A stretch of 64,000 bases of DNA from NCBI GenBank assembly GCA_029204225.1, contig CM055100.1:2253334-2317333 (forward strand), in the 5' to 3' direction. Position 1 is the first letter of the stretch, and every line of letters begins with the position of its first letter. The notes under the pieces were generated by a model, which was given only the letters and a program-made list of their open reading frames with translations, was not told where the DNA came from and did no database searches. This DNA is from Diphasiastrum complanatum (lineage: Eukaryota > Streptophyta > Lycopodiopsida > Lycopodiales > Lycopodiaceae). Both the position numbers and the translations under genes were made by a program. Below, piece after piece: positions 45,981 to 57,462 of the stretch.

Positions 45981-48368
45981 TGCCTCTTGATGACTCGTGA
46001 GGATACTTGGCTAGAAATTTGTTGATTTTCTCTTCCAAAAGGCATCGGAAGGCCTAGATGCCAAATATGGTGCGCGAGCCTCTTGATGAGGAGGCTTGTC
46101 CTTCCTCGTGGCTATGGCTGGAACCGGCGTCTCTGCCTTGGTCCCGCGTCTCAGCACCCGTATCAATTGGTCCTTGGTCTTGGCCTTTTGACCCATGATC
46201 CTAACTTATCACTCCTACTATCTGCTTGCCTTGGTCCTGGCTAGTGCTTGTCTGTGTAGCATAAAAAATAGGTGGCATTGGAATCACCACTGGGGTTGGT
46301 TGGGTCCTCTTCTCCATATATTACTGGCAAGCCTTGAGGACTTGTCTGGCCTAAGCGAGCTCGTGAGTTGCACTTGCCCGGTATTTGTCGAAGTCCGTCT
46401 AGTAGCTGTTCAAGGTTTGGCTATACACCTGCACCTGATGCCTGAAGAGATTCATCTTTGCTTGAGAGAGCGACCTTGAGTCTGGTGCAGGTTGAGCTAA
46501 CCAGACAAGTTTTTCGCTTTGTAGTGTTTGCACTTCCGCCCCCTAGGTGTGTATTCTCTGCTTCATAGATTTGTAGTTGCGCCTGGAGGGGAGCAAGCCG
46601 TTGGGATGCTTCAGACTGAAGCTCCCACACCTTCGTGGAGGCATCTGTCAACGCTTTGGAGAGGCTATGGATATATTGATTTAGGCCATCCTCCTTCTGC
46701 TGCAGTTTGGCGATCTCCTAGTGCCCGTCTTGTTTGTGTTGTTGAGCTATAAGAAGCTCTTGCTGCAGCTTCATGAGTTCCGCTCGCAACTTGGTATTGT
46801 TTGTTGCCAAGTGGAGTACCTGATTGTCTAATGTGGCCCTAGCTGCTACTGCGTCCTGGATGTGTGTTCCCAAGGCTTGGTACACCGTCATTAAATCTGT
46901 TAGAGCAGCCGGTACATTGGCATTGACAGGAGCTTGTGTGGTAGTGGCCCCGACGACCGGTACAACGCCATCGTCGTTGTCTTCTATGAGGTTCTCTGGG
47001 GACCTTCTATCATCTGGGGCGGTGGGATTTGCCCGATCTGGTAATGGAATGAATATCGTTTACACAAACGCGTCATCAAGCAACGGTTGGTTGCCCTCGG
47101 CAACCTTTGATGGCGAAAGGGATGGGGTGAGAGTAACAGATTGGGAACAGGGGTGGGCACAGTTTGTCCAAACGAGAGAATGGGTGGAATAGAGGGGAAC
47201 TAGAGTGTAGTGTGGAGTACGGAAGGCAAAGATGGAGCGGAAATGGTCTGGCGTGGTGGTTGAAAGTTGATGACTTGCATCCACACCAGAGTGTTCGGAG
47301 ACAACTGAGAGTCAGAAGGGTTGAACTGGAGAGGAATAATGGTGGAAACATGAGTAATGGAGGATGCGATAGTAATGGAAGGGGTAGTAGAAAGTGGAAC
47401 AGAGGTAGAAGTAGTGTCAACAGAGGAGACGAGAATGGAAACGGAAGCAGTTGATGTGGGTGGAACAAGAAGAAGATGAACGATAATAGAAACAGGAGGA
47501 GGGGGCTGTATAGAAGAGGAAGTGGCGATGTAGGTGGAGATGAGGAGGAAGGGACAACGCCACGCATTCTTTTGTTGGCTGTCATGTCAGTAACTGCAAG
47601 TTGGGAGGATGTGGATGAGGTAGATGGCGGATAGAGGTTAGTGTGTGGCACAATGGAAGATAGAAGGCTGGAGCAACGAAAACCGTGCACGTTCGTCTCA
47701 AGAAGTGCACAAGCAAAGTTACACAGCAGGAGGCTTGCTGCGATATGCTCACGGGTGTTGAGTTTGATGGAGATGGTTAGTTTGTGGATGAGAAAGACAT
47801 GCCAGTCATATGGCACAACCGTGGGTCTAGGGAATCCTAGGAAGGACTCCACTATCTGACTCAACAACGTGGACTGGATTCTGTCCTTGCGAAATGTTGA
47901 AACAACCAAGAAGTTGTTCAACAGATGCACAGCCGCCTGTATGACAAGTTCTGTGATAGCCTCTATCAGGTGATCGTTGTTAGTTTGGATCGGAATCTCT
48001 GGTGCAGTCTGGGTGACGAAAGGTTTGATTAGGGCTTTTGCCTGACGATGGGAGATGGACTGCGGTCACCGGACATAATGTCGATGGTGACCATCGAGTC
48101 CGTGTTAATCCGTACCTTCTTGTACAGAAAGTGAAAACACGACTTTTTTGCATCCCAGGTGGCGTAAGCGTAAAGGGTGAGGCCCATGTTAATGTCAGAA
48201 TTAAAAAGAGTCGGGTACAGACCCATTGCTTCAAGAAGTGAGCCTGCAATCTAGAGCCATGGTTTAATCAGGGCTTCAGAAGGCAAGGGCCAAATTTGGG
48301 TAGCTGAAGGTATTTTGTGCTGGATCACTTGTTTGGTGCCAGAGTCGTCAAAAGATGAGGAGGCCATG
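45981..48368 (-). pseudogene. Uncharacterised ORF family copy b, N-terminal and coiled-coil part
   Basis: Minus-strand start at about 48368 (MASSSFDDSGTKQVIQHK), then a compact domain with YATWDAKKSCFHFLYKKVRI, a long Ser/Thr/Pro-rich stretch (about 47050-47560) and a coiled coil near 46470-46900 (NNTKLRAELMKLQQELLIAQ, SKALTDASTKVWELQSEASQ). It ends with HESSRGNW at the insertion site. In-frame stops near 48255, 48040 and 46700 show decay. No protease, integrase or RT motif is present anywhere in the element, so it is either non-autonomous or a captured gene. Confidence 0.6.
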
Positions 48369-49095
48369 TTAGCAGTGATAGTTAAAGTGCGAAAAAGTAG
48401 GAAAAACTTTGGAAAAGGTAAAAAGAGGTGGAAATGAGAAAAACAGTGAATAACAAGTGTTGGATGGTGAGAATTGTAGTTCAGAGCACATATCTGGGTT
48501 CAGAGTATGTAGATGATGGCTTGTATGAAGTTTGGTCGCATTCAGAGAACTTGAAAATTTTAGTGGAAATTTGAGCAGAGCTTTGCCAACAAAGGTGACA
48601 AATGACTCGAATTCAGCCCTTATATAGCGGAAATTAGAGTGCGTATTAGGTAAAATCCACTTTCCCTGGTTCAGTTCCATCCAAATTTTGGCAGAAACCT
48701 TCTTCACAAAATTCTAAGACCTTAGAGAAGTCTGCGAGAGTTCAGAAGGTGGTTGGACTGCCTTGCAAAGGTTCTGCGAGGGTTATGACAGTCTACGAGA
48801 GTTCAATCCTCGTAGGGAGTGAATGCTCACACAACATGTTCTTGTGGTTGGATTTTCAAAATCAGACCATGTAGACAGGCTAATTTCACTGTTCTGATTC
48901 CATTATGTCCCTTGCGAAGGTTGGTTTGATGATCTTGATGCTCTGTAAAGGTTTTGAAGATTCAGCTTCTGGGAACCCTCGCATACACTGAAAAATGATG
49001 ATTTCTACCATTGCAGAGATTTTCATGAATGCATCTGGGTCAGATCTAGTGACTGTCCAACTTTCAAGAGCTATCTCCCAGGGGATCTCCAAAAA
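48369..49095 (-). other. Leader of the copy b element with CTGCGAG repeats
   Basis: No ORF of note; CTGCGAGRGTT or TACGAGAGTT blocks recur at about 48732, 48774 and 48793, as in the leader at 7445-8280. Confidence 0.45.
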
Positions 49096-49338
49096 TCATG
49101 AAAAAAGTGCTCTTTCACCACATCCGTAGCAGCCGTAATTTTGCTTGCCTTGACGCTGAGTTTGAGCTGCATAGGCTGTGATATATTCATTTATGGCAAG
49201 ATCCATAAATGGTTCATCCGGTCCATACTATTGTTGCTGCTCAGGTTGAGGTGGTACCAGCATCTCTGGTTCTGCTGCTGTCAAGTTCACATGAACCACT
49301 TGTTGATTGGTTGGCCCTGGTGGTGTAGGTAAGGCCAT
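49096..49338 (-). pseudogene. Fragment of the zinc-knuckle Gag
   Basis: The minus-strand frame from about 49338 gives QQVVHVNLTAAEPEMLVPPQ, a Gln run, EPFMDLAINEYITAYAAQTQ and NYGCYGCGE, matching 7444-7200. It stops inside the first knuckle at about 49110, so only the N-terminal half remains, right next to the LTR. Confidence 0.75.
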
Positions 49339-49344
49339 ATGTTG

Positions 49345-49384
49345 TTGCTAGAGATTGAGAGGAGAAGAGAGAAAGAGAGAGGTA

Positions 49385-49415
<31 letters not shown>

Positions 49416-49980
49416 GAGGTTAGCTCAAATGCTCCTTATGCTTGCTAATGGAAAAACATTAACTATGGCAACCAATAAGCATGAAAATAGAAAGCAATGG
49501 AAAAACACAGCAAGAACATTAGCAAGTAGTGAATATCAAATGAGGATGCTTCTCTTCCAAAAAAGAGTAGAGTTTCCTCCTTCTCATTAAGTATGAAATT
49601 AGAGTACCGTAATGATGCCTTTTTATAAAATGGGAAAGGCCCTTGCCCCAAAATCCTATTGGCTAATATTCACATAGATCCTAGCCATTCATCTTGGACC
49701 CAACTTGATCCAAGGGTCCACAAAAAGTACAATAAAAATCACAAGATTCATGTGAGTCCAAAATTGGACCCAACTCTAAAAAAGTAAACTCTAAGCTTTA
49801 AATTGATTTTGGGCCTCAAGTTTTATTTTAATTACAAAGGGGCCCAAGTCTATTATTTTATTTACAACTCAACTTGCGTGCTCATTGGGCCATGGACTTA
49901 TACGTGTATGATGCCATGCCCTCGCAACACATTTTACTGGCCAATATAATTTATTTACAATTTGTCGGGGATACCCCCAA
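49345..49980 (-). mobile_element. 5'-side LTR of the copy b element, internal end deleted
   Basis: Colinear with 40629-41236, but about 210 bp at the internal (primer-site) end are missing, so the LTR runs directly into a gag fragment. A (GTGAGA)n stretch at 49387-49415 has about five units where 40419-41239 has one or two. Confidence 0.75.
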
Positions 49981-49986
49981 TAACAT

Positions 49987-50859
49987 TAAATGAAAGTCAT
50001 TGAAAAACGTGTCTCTCGTCCTATGTAAGCACCGTAGAGACGAATTTTTTTTTCTTTTTATATAGTTGTTCATTCAGAACATTTTCATGAGGCAGAGCAT
50101 TTTGAAAAAGCCAATAGTGATTCTACGCGAGACGACAAATGCTTCTCAAGAACAGATCAAATAGACGCGTGTTGATGAGATACTCCGGTATGGCGAATGA
50201 GATATTGGATCAGCGTGCCTGTTCCAAAAAAGAGTGTTTTCAACTTGGACTACGCGCGTTGATTCGCTATCGGAATGCATTATGAATAATCAAAGCCTGA
50301 TTCGAGAGGTTCCTCATACATTCAAAGCTAAAAGAAATTTGCCGAGTCAAGTTCTGATTATTCATATGCATTTCAATAAATGTTCAGTGAACGCAGATAT
50401 CGAATCAGCGTGCCTTTGAAAGAGACAATGATTTTTTGCTCGGACTGCGTGCGTCGAATTGCTATTGCGAGAAAAAAAGATTTTGTAAACTTTTCAAAAT
50501 TATTGGACTGTAGTATGCATGATCAAAGCTTGATTCGATAGACTCCTTATTCTGTCCAAAGCTAACAAGAATCTATCGAATCAAGCTTTGATCATTCATA
50601 TTATCTTCCAATATCGGTTCAGCGCGCGAGAAAAGCATCTCTGGTGTACAAATGTAGTATATGTGAGTCAATTCACTATTGGATGAAATAATGGCACTTG
50701 GAGTTGTTCAAAATTGTAAGAATTGGATATCAAAAAAGGCTGTTGGAATTTTTGAAAATTATTATGATTGAATTTATAGCATAATCTTGTCAATTTCAGA
50801 TATTAATTGTAGATGTGACCATACATTTGTAGAATTAATTGTAGATGTGACGATATGTA
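49987..50859. repeat. Motif array 2: tandem units of about 200 bp
   Basis: Three units begin with a forward motif at 50201 (GATATTGGATCAGCGTGCC), 50396 (GATATCGAATCAGCGTGCC) and 50610 (AATATCGGTTCAGCGCGCG), with periods of 195 and 214 bp. Each is followed by a reverse copy at 50251-50272, 50446-50469 and a weak one at 50661-50682. Units 1 and 2 then carry an inverted repeat, best at 50519-50595. A further reverse copy lies at 50163-50182. No gene is visible. This stretch joined 40418 on one side and 57066 on the other before two retroelements inserted. Confidence 0.75.
50519..50595. repeat. Perfect 23-bp inverted repeat (hairpin)
   Basis: Arm 50519-50541 (ATGATCAAAGCTTGATTCGA..) and arm 50573-50595 are exact reverse complements over 23 bp with a 31-base loop. 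A decayed version occurs at about 50282-50372 in the previous unit. Confidence 0.9.
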
Positions 50860-52030
50860 TGTTGGATTTATTCCCTCTGCTCTCCTTAAATCCCATTTTA
50901 ATCTGCCTCCATTCATGCTGCATATTTACTAACGTTGTTGCGCAGTTTGCATATTTACACGCAAATTCGCACAGATGAAGAAAAGACAAAAGAGTCACGA
51001 CACTGTGTTTTTACACACGTTATGGTGACAGGCAAAAAGGGGATATTATCTTACAGAATGCCAAAGGTGCCCTAAAAGCAAAGACACCCTATAAATCTAA
51101 TCCTAAGACTACTCGTAAGAGTTACGCACTTTTTGCATTGTCATCACCAACGATCACTTCAGCACTGACTGACGTCGCACCCTTTTCACGCTCACCCCAT
51201 GCAGCTGCGCTAATAGACTGGACAACAATTGCAGCCACCCACGATCTCTTACAGACAGCACATCCACTCTGTACTTTCCACATCTGCACGCCTGTAATAT
51301 AATGTATATATACTGGATACCATTTGTGTATTCAGGTTAACGAGGTTAATGAGTGAATGAGTTGATGAGTTGATGAATGAGATGAAGTAGATGCCTTGCG
51401 CATTGATTCTCGATTATCAGCAATAAGGTTTCATTCCTTTACAGATTGCATAAGCTTCGTAGGGCATGCGTTTTCATCCGCTATTGTCTCGTGCTCTACT
51501 GCATTATTGACATGTATACATGATATACTTAATCTGATACAGTTTTTTGTTCTGCGTTCAGATCTATGTCTATGCTTATAATTCATTTTGTTTGATCTTT
51601 CTAGTTGTTCTTTCTGATAATAGATGACTAACATTTGGTCTTGTCTTTCACGAATCATTCACGACTAATTATCAGCCGAGCACCGTCTAGCTCTTCGCAA
51701 ATCATTAGCGGCGAATAGTTTGTCTTACTATTCACGACAAACCATTCTTCTAGAGCTTCATTCATTTATTAAAGTTTGGCTACGTAGTCAAGAACGACTG
51801 TGATTCCCATCACTACCGTTTTGTTCGTTCTGATAGGCGTAGTCATGTTTACAGAGAGAGTCGTATAGCTCGTTCCACTATGCACAAACATTTTCTATTC
51901 TAGTTCGTTTCTCATTCATTTCTTGTTCGAGTTCGTGTCTCGTTTGTGTTCGTCTTACCTCTTTGAGCTTATTTTTTGTTTCTCTCATACAACATCTCTT
52001 CTCAATTCGTTCATCTCCATCTCTCCAACA
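50860..52030 (+). mobile_element. 5' LTR of family C copia
   Basis: 1171 bp, TGTTGGATTTATTCC to CTCTCCAACA. It is about 220 bp longer than its 3' partner owing to two blocks, near 50998-51050 and 51370-51560, that the 3' LTR lacks. Confidence 0.92.
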
Positions 52031-52043
52031 TGGTATCAGAGCT
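52031..52043 (+). promoter_or_regulatory. Primer-binding site for initiator tRNA-Met
   Basis: TGGTATCAGAGCT, the standard plant copia primer site, immediately after the LTR. Confidence 0.95.
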
Positions 52044-52186
52044 ATTTTCATAGCTTGATAATCTTCCACAGTAGAAGACTCTCCTAGCCGATAGAGTAAT
52101 TTTTTTCTTGTTCCGTATTTTTCAGTATCAGATTTTCATACTTAAGTCATTGATAGTTTCTCCTATCACTCAGACTAACTCTTCCA

Positions 52187-55100
52187 CATGGATTCCCAAG
52201 GGAAAGCCAGTCCTATCATGGACAAGCTTGATGGAGCCAATTACCATTTGTGAAAATCTAAGATGAAAACTGTACTAATGGCAAATGAATTGTACGACGT
52301 TGTTACAGGTGCAGAAGAGAAACCCGAAACGGACGACGCGACAATCGTCAGATGGAAGCTGAAGGATGGAAAAGCTTTCGCGCTGATCATCCTCAACATC
52401 ACAGATACCCAGAGATCGGCCATGTATCCAAGGCTCAAACATTGAATATAGCTTCCAAGCTACATCTCAGGAAGAAATTCTACACCCTCAACAAATGGTG
52501 ATTCTTTGCAGAATTACATTAATCAATTTAAAAATCTGCTAAGACAAATGGCCGCTGTCGGATCTATCATAGACGATCAAGACGCAGTGATGCAACTGCT
52601 TACAAGCTTGCCAAATTCTTATGACAACTGGGTGATGATCATCATGACTCATCCAGAATTGACTCTTTCGAGAGTCATTACTATGTTGTTGCAGGAAGAC
52701 ACGCGAAGGAACAAAGCCTCGAGTTCCTTAGCTGATTCTCACACCTTGTACACCAACAAGAGCACGACAAAGCAGAAGAAGAAGGAAGGGCCGAAAAGCC
52801 AGACCAAAAACCAGCTCAGCACAAGGAACAGTCGAATCCGCATACAAAGAAGAAGCTGTTCTATAGATACTGCAAACAAACAAACCACGAAATACAAGAT
52901 TGTCGAATACTTCAAGCGAAGAACAGCAACAAAGGGCAGTCGAATCAAGTGGCAAATGCAGCTGCAGAAGCACCACAACCTATTCAAGAAACAGATCATG
53001 ATGCCTTCATGACCAATCATCAAAGAGCATCTGGCGATAGTTCTTGGTTCTTCGATTGCGGAGCCACTCAGTACATGACTGGCCTCATCAGCTGTTTCAA
53101 GTCCTATACACCTTACAATACTCAAAAATTTGTTTCCTTGGCGACAATAGCACACAGGCTATTAAAGGTGAAGGCATTGTAAGATTATGCTTTGCAAATG
53201 ATCAGTCTAAGCTACTCTCTAAAGTCCTGTATGTACCAAAATTATCTATGAATCTGATCTCTGTAAGCAGAATCACAAATCTAGGATATAGAGTAGAGTT
53301 TGAATGTGATTAGTGTAAAGTAGTTGATAGGACATGCAAGATCCTAGCACTCGGAAAGAGACATGGATACTTGTATAAGTTGAGTCATTGCTTTTCTGCC
53401 TCTAGTAAAGCTCTCAGTACTTCAATTCATTCAAATAAAGGTTTACTTTGGCATTATAGACTTGATCATTTGAATCATGCTACTGTACAATGAATGTCTA
53501 GACAATCCATTGTTCTTGATTTCGACTATCCTCGTGAAAAGGTCGAGTTACCTGTCTGTCAAGACTGTCTAGTTGGTAAACAGACTAGGAAACCATTTAA
53601 GTCAAGCCATCAACATGTTGCTAGAGGATTGCTAGATGTTGTACATTCAGATATTTGTGGCCTGATGAAAAATCTTTTGTTGAAGAATGCCAAGTATTTT
53701 ATAACCTTTATTGACAAATTCTCCAAAAGGACTATGGTGTACTTCATAAAGAAGAAATCAGAAGCCTTCAACTATTTCAGAATCTTCAAGGGGCGTGCAA
53801 AAAAGGAGACTGGAAGGATGATCAAGACCCTAAGGTCAGACAATGGTGGAGAATATATCTTTGTCAAGTTTAAAGAGTACTGCCAAAGCCAAGGCATTGA
53901 GCAGCAATTCATTACTCCTTACAGTCCTCAGTCTAATGGCTTAGTTGAGAGGAAGAATCACACTCTGGTCGAATATGCTGAATGTATGCTATCGCATGCA
54001 TCGTTGCACAAGAGATTTTAGGCTGAAGCTGTCTCCACTGCAGCTTATGTCCAGAGCAGATGTTCGACCAAGGCCCTCTCAGACAAGACACCCCATGAGG
54101 TGTGGATAGGCTCTAAGCCTGCTTTGAAAAACCTAAGAGTGTTTGGGTGCATTGCCTACGCGTAGATCCCAAAGGACACAAGGAAGAAATTGGACTTCCA
54201 AGGTCTCAAGACCATCCCAATCGGATATACTTCATCTGATAACACTTATCAAGGATCAGTTCGTTGACCTCAAAGGCAAGGATATTGCTCAAGAAGAACC
54301 TTCATCACCTCCCGTTGACACAAGAGTCCGAGCTTTTGGCTCAGGCGTATGTATTGTTGACCCACTTTGAGATAGCGAATCAAACGAAGATGTTGCTTCT
54401 ACCCAGCAACAAGTCCAGGAGCAGTTCATCAGTCGAATCCTCCCAGAAGATCAAGCCGAGTGTGCACACAACCCACAAGGTATACTCCTGAGTCTGCCTG
54501 TCTCTTAATGCAGGAACCGACAACAGTTGAATAGGCACTTAGCCAACCAAACTCTGATCTCTGGAGAGAAGCCATGGACACAGAATATTTCTCTCTGATC
54601 AAGAATCCAACATGGTCATTTGTCGAAGCTCCTATTGGCTGCAATATCATTGATTGCAAATGGATCTTTAAGATCAAATATAATGCCAACGGAGCAATTG
54701 ATCGAAGGAAGGCTAGACTGGTAGCACGAGGATTCACCTAGATCCCGAATGTTGACTACAATGAGACTTTTAGTCCAGTCATCAAACATTTGTCGATCCG
54801 AATGCTTTTGTCTTATGCTGCAGCTGCCAACCTCAAAGTACATCAACTTGATGTACAAACAGCCTATCTGTAAGGAGTTATACAAGAAGATATCTACATG
54901 ATCCAGCCCAAAGGATACGTTCTGGAAGGCATGAAGAATCATGTCTGTAGCTCCAAAAAACACTATACGGCTTAAAACAATCTGCCAGGGCTTGGTTTCA
55001 GAAGATCAACACATTCCTCATTGAACAAGGATTCAAACCAAGCACTGCTGATTGCAACGTTTATTCGAAGTCAATGCAACAATCCTTCATTATCATCACC

Positions 55101-56100
55101 TTGTATGTGGATGATACGTTGCTTTTTAGCAACGATACCAATATGGTTAAGGATTCGAAACAGATGCCGTTCTCAGACTTCAACATGACTGATCTGGGTG
55201 AAGGTCACTTTTGTCTAGGAATTCAAATCCACAGAGACAGAGCAAATCGACTGATTTACATCACTCAACAAAGCTATCTTCATAATGTTCTTAACAGATA
55301 CAATTTAATGAATTGTAAATTAGCTCACTCACCAATGGATCCAAGCCTGCATTTGTCAAAGGACCAATGTCCCCAGACCAAGCAGGATGAGGAACAAATG
55401 AGAGAGTATCCGTATCGATCGATACTAGGATCTCTCATGTACGCAATGGTCTGTACAAGACCAAATATCTCTTTTGTTGTTAGCTCACTCAACCAATACA
55501 TGGCTAATCCTGGCATTACCCATTGGAAGACTCTTATTCAAGTCATGAGGTATATTCGAGCTACCATGGACCAGTGCATCTGCTATGGAGATGTCAGCAA
55601 CGACAATCTTCATCAACTCAGTGGTTATTCTGATGCAAGCTGGGGAGGAGATGCAGAAAATCATAAGTCCACATCTGGATTTACATTCTTCTTTGACGAT
55701 GGTCCTATTTCGTGGAATAGTCGTAAGCAAACCTCTATCGCACTTTCTTCTACTGAAGCAGAATACATTGCTGCTTCTCAATCTATTAAGGAAGCGTTTT
55801 TGTTGAGAAATTTGCTATCAGACATCAATCTGTATCAGTACAACCCTACAATTTTGTTTTGTGATAACCAAAGTGCTATTGCCTTATTGACCAACCCTAG
55901 ATTTCATTCTAGGAGTAAGCACATTGAGATCAGATATCACTACATCAGGGACAAGGTTCTCGACAGAAAAAGTGAGCCTAACGTACTACAGAACACAGGA
56001 CATGGTTGCAGACATCTTCACAAAAGCACTCAGTGTTAATGCACACAACAAATTTTGTGCATTGCTCAGTCTGAAGATCAAGGCATTCACGGGTCCATAT
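52187..56100 (+). pseudogene. Family C copia polyprotein
   Basis: Domains in order: gag (52187-52990, MDSQGKASPIMDKLDGANYH; YDNWVMIIMTHPELTLSRV), protease region with Ser to Cys in the DSGA box (FFDCGATQYMTG, 53045-53090), zinc-binding GAG-pre-integrase and CQDCLVGKQTRKPF (53450-53600), integrase core with HSDICG, LRSDNGGEY and VERKNHT (53640-53990, all three acidic residues visible), RT (54640-55500, GCNIIDCKWIFKIKYNANG, LYVDDTLLFSND with intact YVDD) and RNase H (55600-56037, IALSSTEAEYIAASQ, HSRSKHIEIRYHYIRDK). Stops or shifts occur near 52250, 53310, 53492, 54021, 54165, 54740, 54870 and 56000. It encodes the enzymes for copying and inserting the element, but this copy cannot make them itself. 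Confidence 0.88.
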
Positions 56101-56109
56101 TAAGGGGCG

Positions 56110-57060
56110 TGTTGGATTTATTCCCTCTACTCTCCTTAAACCCCATTTTAATCTGCCTCCCTTCATGCTGCATATTTACTAACATTGTTGCGTAGTCTGT
56201 ATATTTACACGCAAATTCGCACAGACGAAGGAAAGGCGAAAGAATCGGATACTATCTTACAGAATGCCAAAGGTGCCCTAAAAGCAATGGCACCCTATAG
56301 ATCTAATCCTAAGGCTACTCGTAAGAGTGAAACACTTTTTGCATTATCATCACCAACGATCACTTCAGCACTCACTGACACCCCATGCAGCTGCGCTAAT
56401 AGACTGAACAACGACTATAGCCACCCACGATCTCTTACAGACAGCACATCCACTCTGTACTTTCCACATCTACACACCTGTAATATAATGTATATATACT
56501 GGATACCATTTGTGTATTCAGGTTAACGAAGTTAATGAGTGAATGAGTTGATGAATGAGACAAAGTAGATGTTCTGCATTCAGATTTATGTTAATATTGC
56601 TATGCTTATCATTCATTCTATCTAATCTTTCTAGTTGTTCTTTCTGATAATAGATGACTAACATTTGGTCTTGTCTTTCACGAATCATTCACGACTAATT
56701 ATCAGTCGAGCACCGTCTAGCTCTTCGCGAATCATTAGAGACGAATAGTTTGTCTTATTATTCGCGACAAACCATTATTCTAGAGCTTCATTCATTTATT
56801 AAAGTTTGGCTATGTAATCAAGAACGACTGTGATTCCCATCACTACCATTTTGTTCGTTCTGATAGGCGTAGTCATGTTTATAGAGAGAGTCGTATAGCT
56901 CATTCCACTATGCACAAACATTTTCTATTCGAGTTCGTTTCTCATTCGTTTCTTGTTTGAGTTCATGTCTCGTTCATGTTCGTCTTACCTCTTTGAGCTT
57001 ATTTTTCATTTCTAACATACGACACCTTTTCTCAATTCGTTCATCTCCCTCTCTCCAACA
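56110..57060 (+). mobile_element. 3' LTR of family C copia
   Basis: 951 bp, same ends as the 5' LTR, with scattered substitutions and two deletions relative to it. Confidence 0.92.
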
Positions 57061-57220
57061 ATGTAGAAATTAAATGTGGTCTTCATTAGCCATATCGGCT
57101 AATCATATTGATGACCAATGGATTTGATTGACAAGCATCTGAATATCTCAATGTAATCATCACCGTAATCATTGCCTCATACTTTCATACCACCAAGTAT
57201 GTAATCATTTCGGATTTGCA

Positions 57221-57230
57221 CTATATATAC
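57221..57230 (+). promoter_or_regulatory. TATA box of the H3-like/Ulp1 gene
   Basis: CTATATATAC lies 233 bp upstream of the ATG at 57463, outside the copia. The interval to the ATG contains motif array 3. Confidence 0.5.
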
Positions 57231-57287
57231 AGATGGATGACGCATAATTTGTTTTTTGTAAACTTCTTATTGTTCTCTACTTCCATG

Positions 57288-57456
57288 TGGTATCGATTCA
57301 GCGTGCCTGAAGCTACCTATCTAAATTCCACTTTTACTCACGCACGCCCATCCGCACTCAACTATCGGTTTGGTTCAAGGTCAGATATCAGTTCAACGCA
57401 CTCGACCTGACTTCTGATCTTGAGTTCTCCTTGTTCGCGCGTTGATCTGATATTGG
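57288..57456. repeat. Motif array 3 in the leader of the H3-like/Ulp1 gene
   Basis: Forward copies at 57289-57307 (GGTATCGATTCAGCGTGCC) and 57384-57401 (GATATCAGTTCAACGCAC) and a reverse copy at 57436-57456 (CGCGCGTTGATCTGATATT). The last pair is inverted with a 34-base spacer, ending 7 bp before the start codon. Confidence 0.8.
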
Positions 57457-57462
57457 ATAGCA

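Larger units (their letters stand above)
50860..57060 (+). mobile_element. Full-length Ty1/copia (family C) with ATGTA duplication
   Basis: 5' LTR 50860-52030, primer site 52031, gag start 52187, purine tract 56102-56109, 3' LTR 56110-57060. The flanks are ATGTA on both sides (50855-50859 and 57061-57065). It is the only structurally complete LTR element in the window that carries the full gag-protease-integrase-RT-RNase H series, although the coding part is broken. Confidence 0.93.

Noticed and set aside
47076-47930. 284-codon minus-strand frame rich in Leu and Pro, looking like a membrane protein
   Set aside because: It overlaps the Ser/Thr/Pro-rich linker of ORF-family copy b in another frame; the hydrophobic look comes from CT-rich DNA.
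40419-49980. A 5-bp target duplication for the tRNA-Asp-type element
   Set aside because: Flanks (ATATT and ATAAC or TTAAA) do not match cleanly and the LTR ends are uncertain.
51395-51418. Possible copy of the GATATCGATTCAGCGCGC motif in the copia LTR
   Set aside because: The match is weak and the site lies in an unrelated element, so it is not counted in the array.
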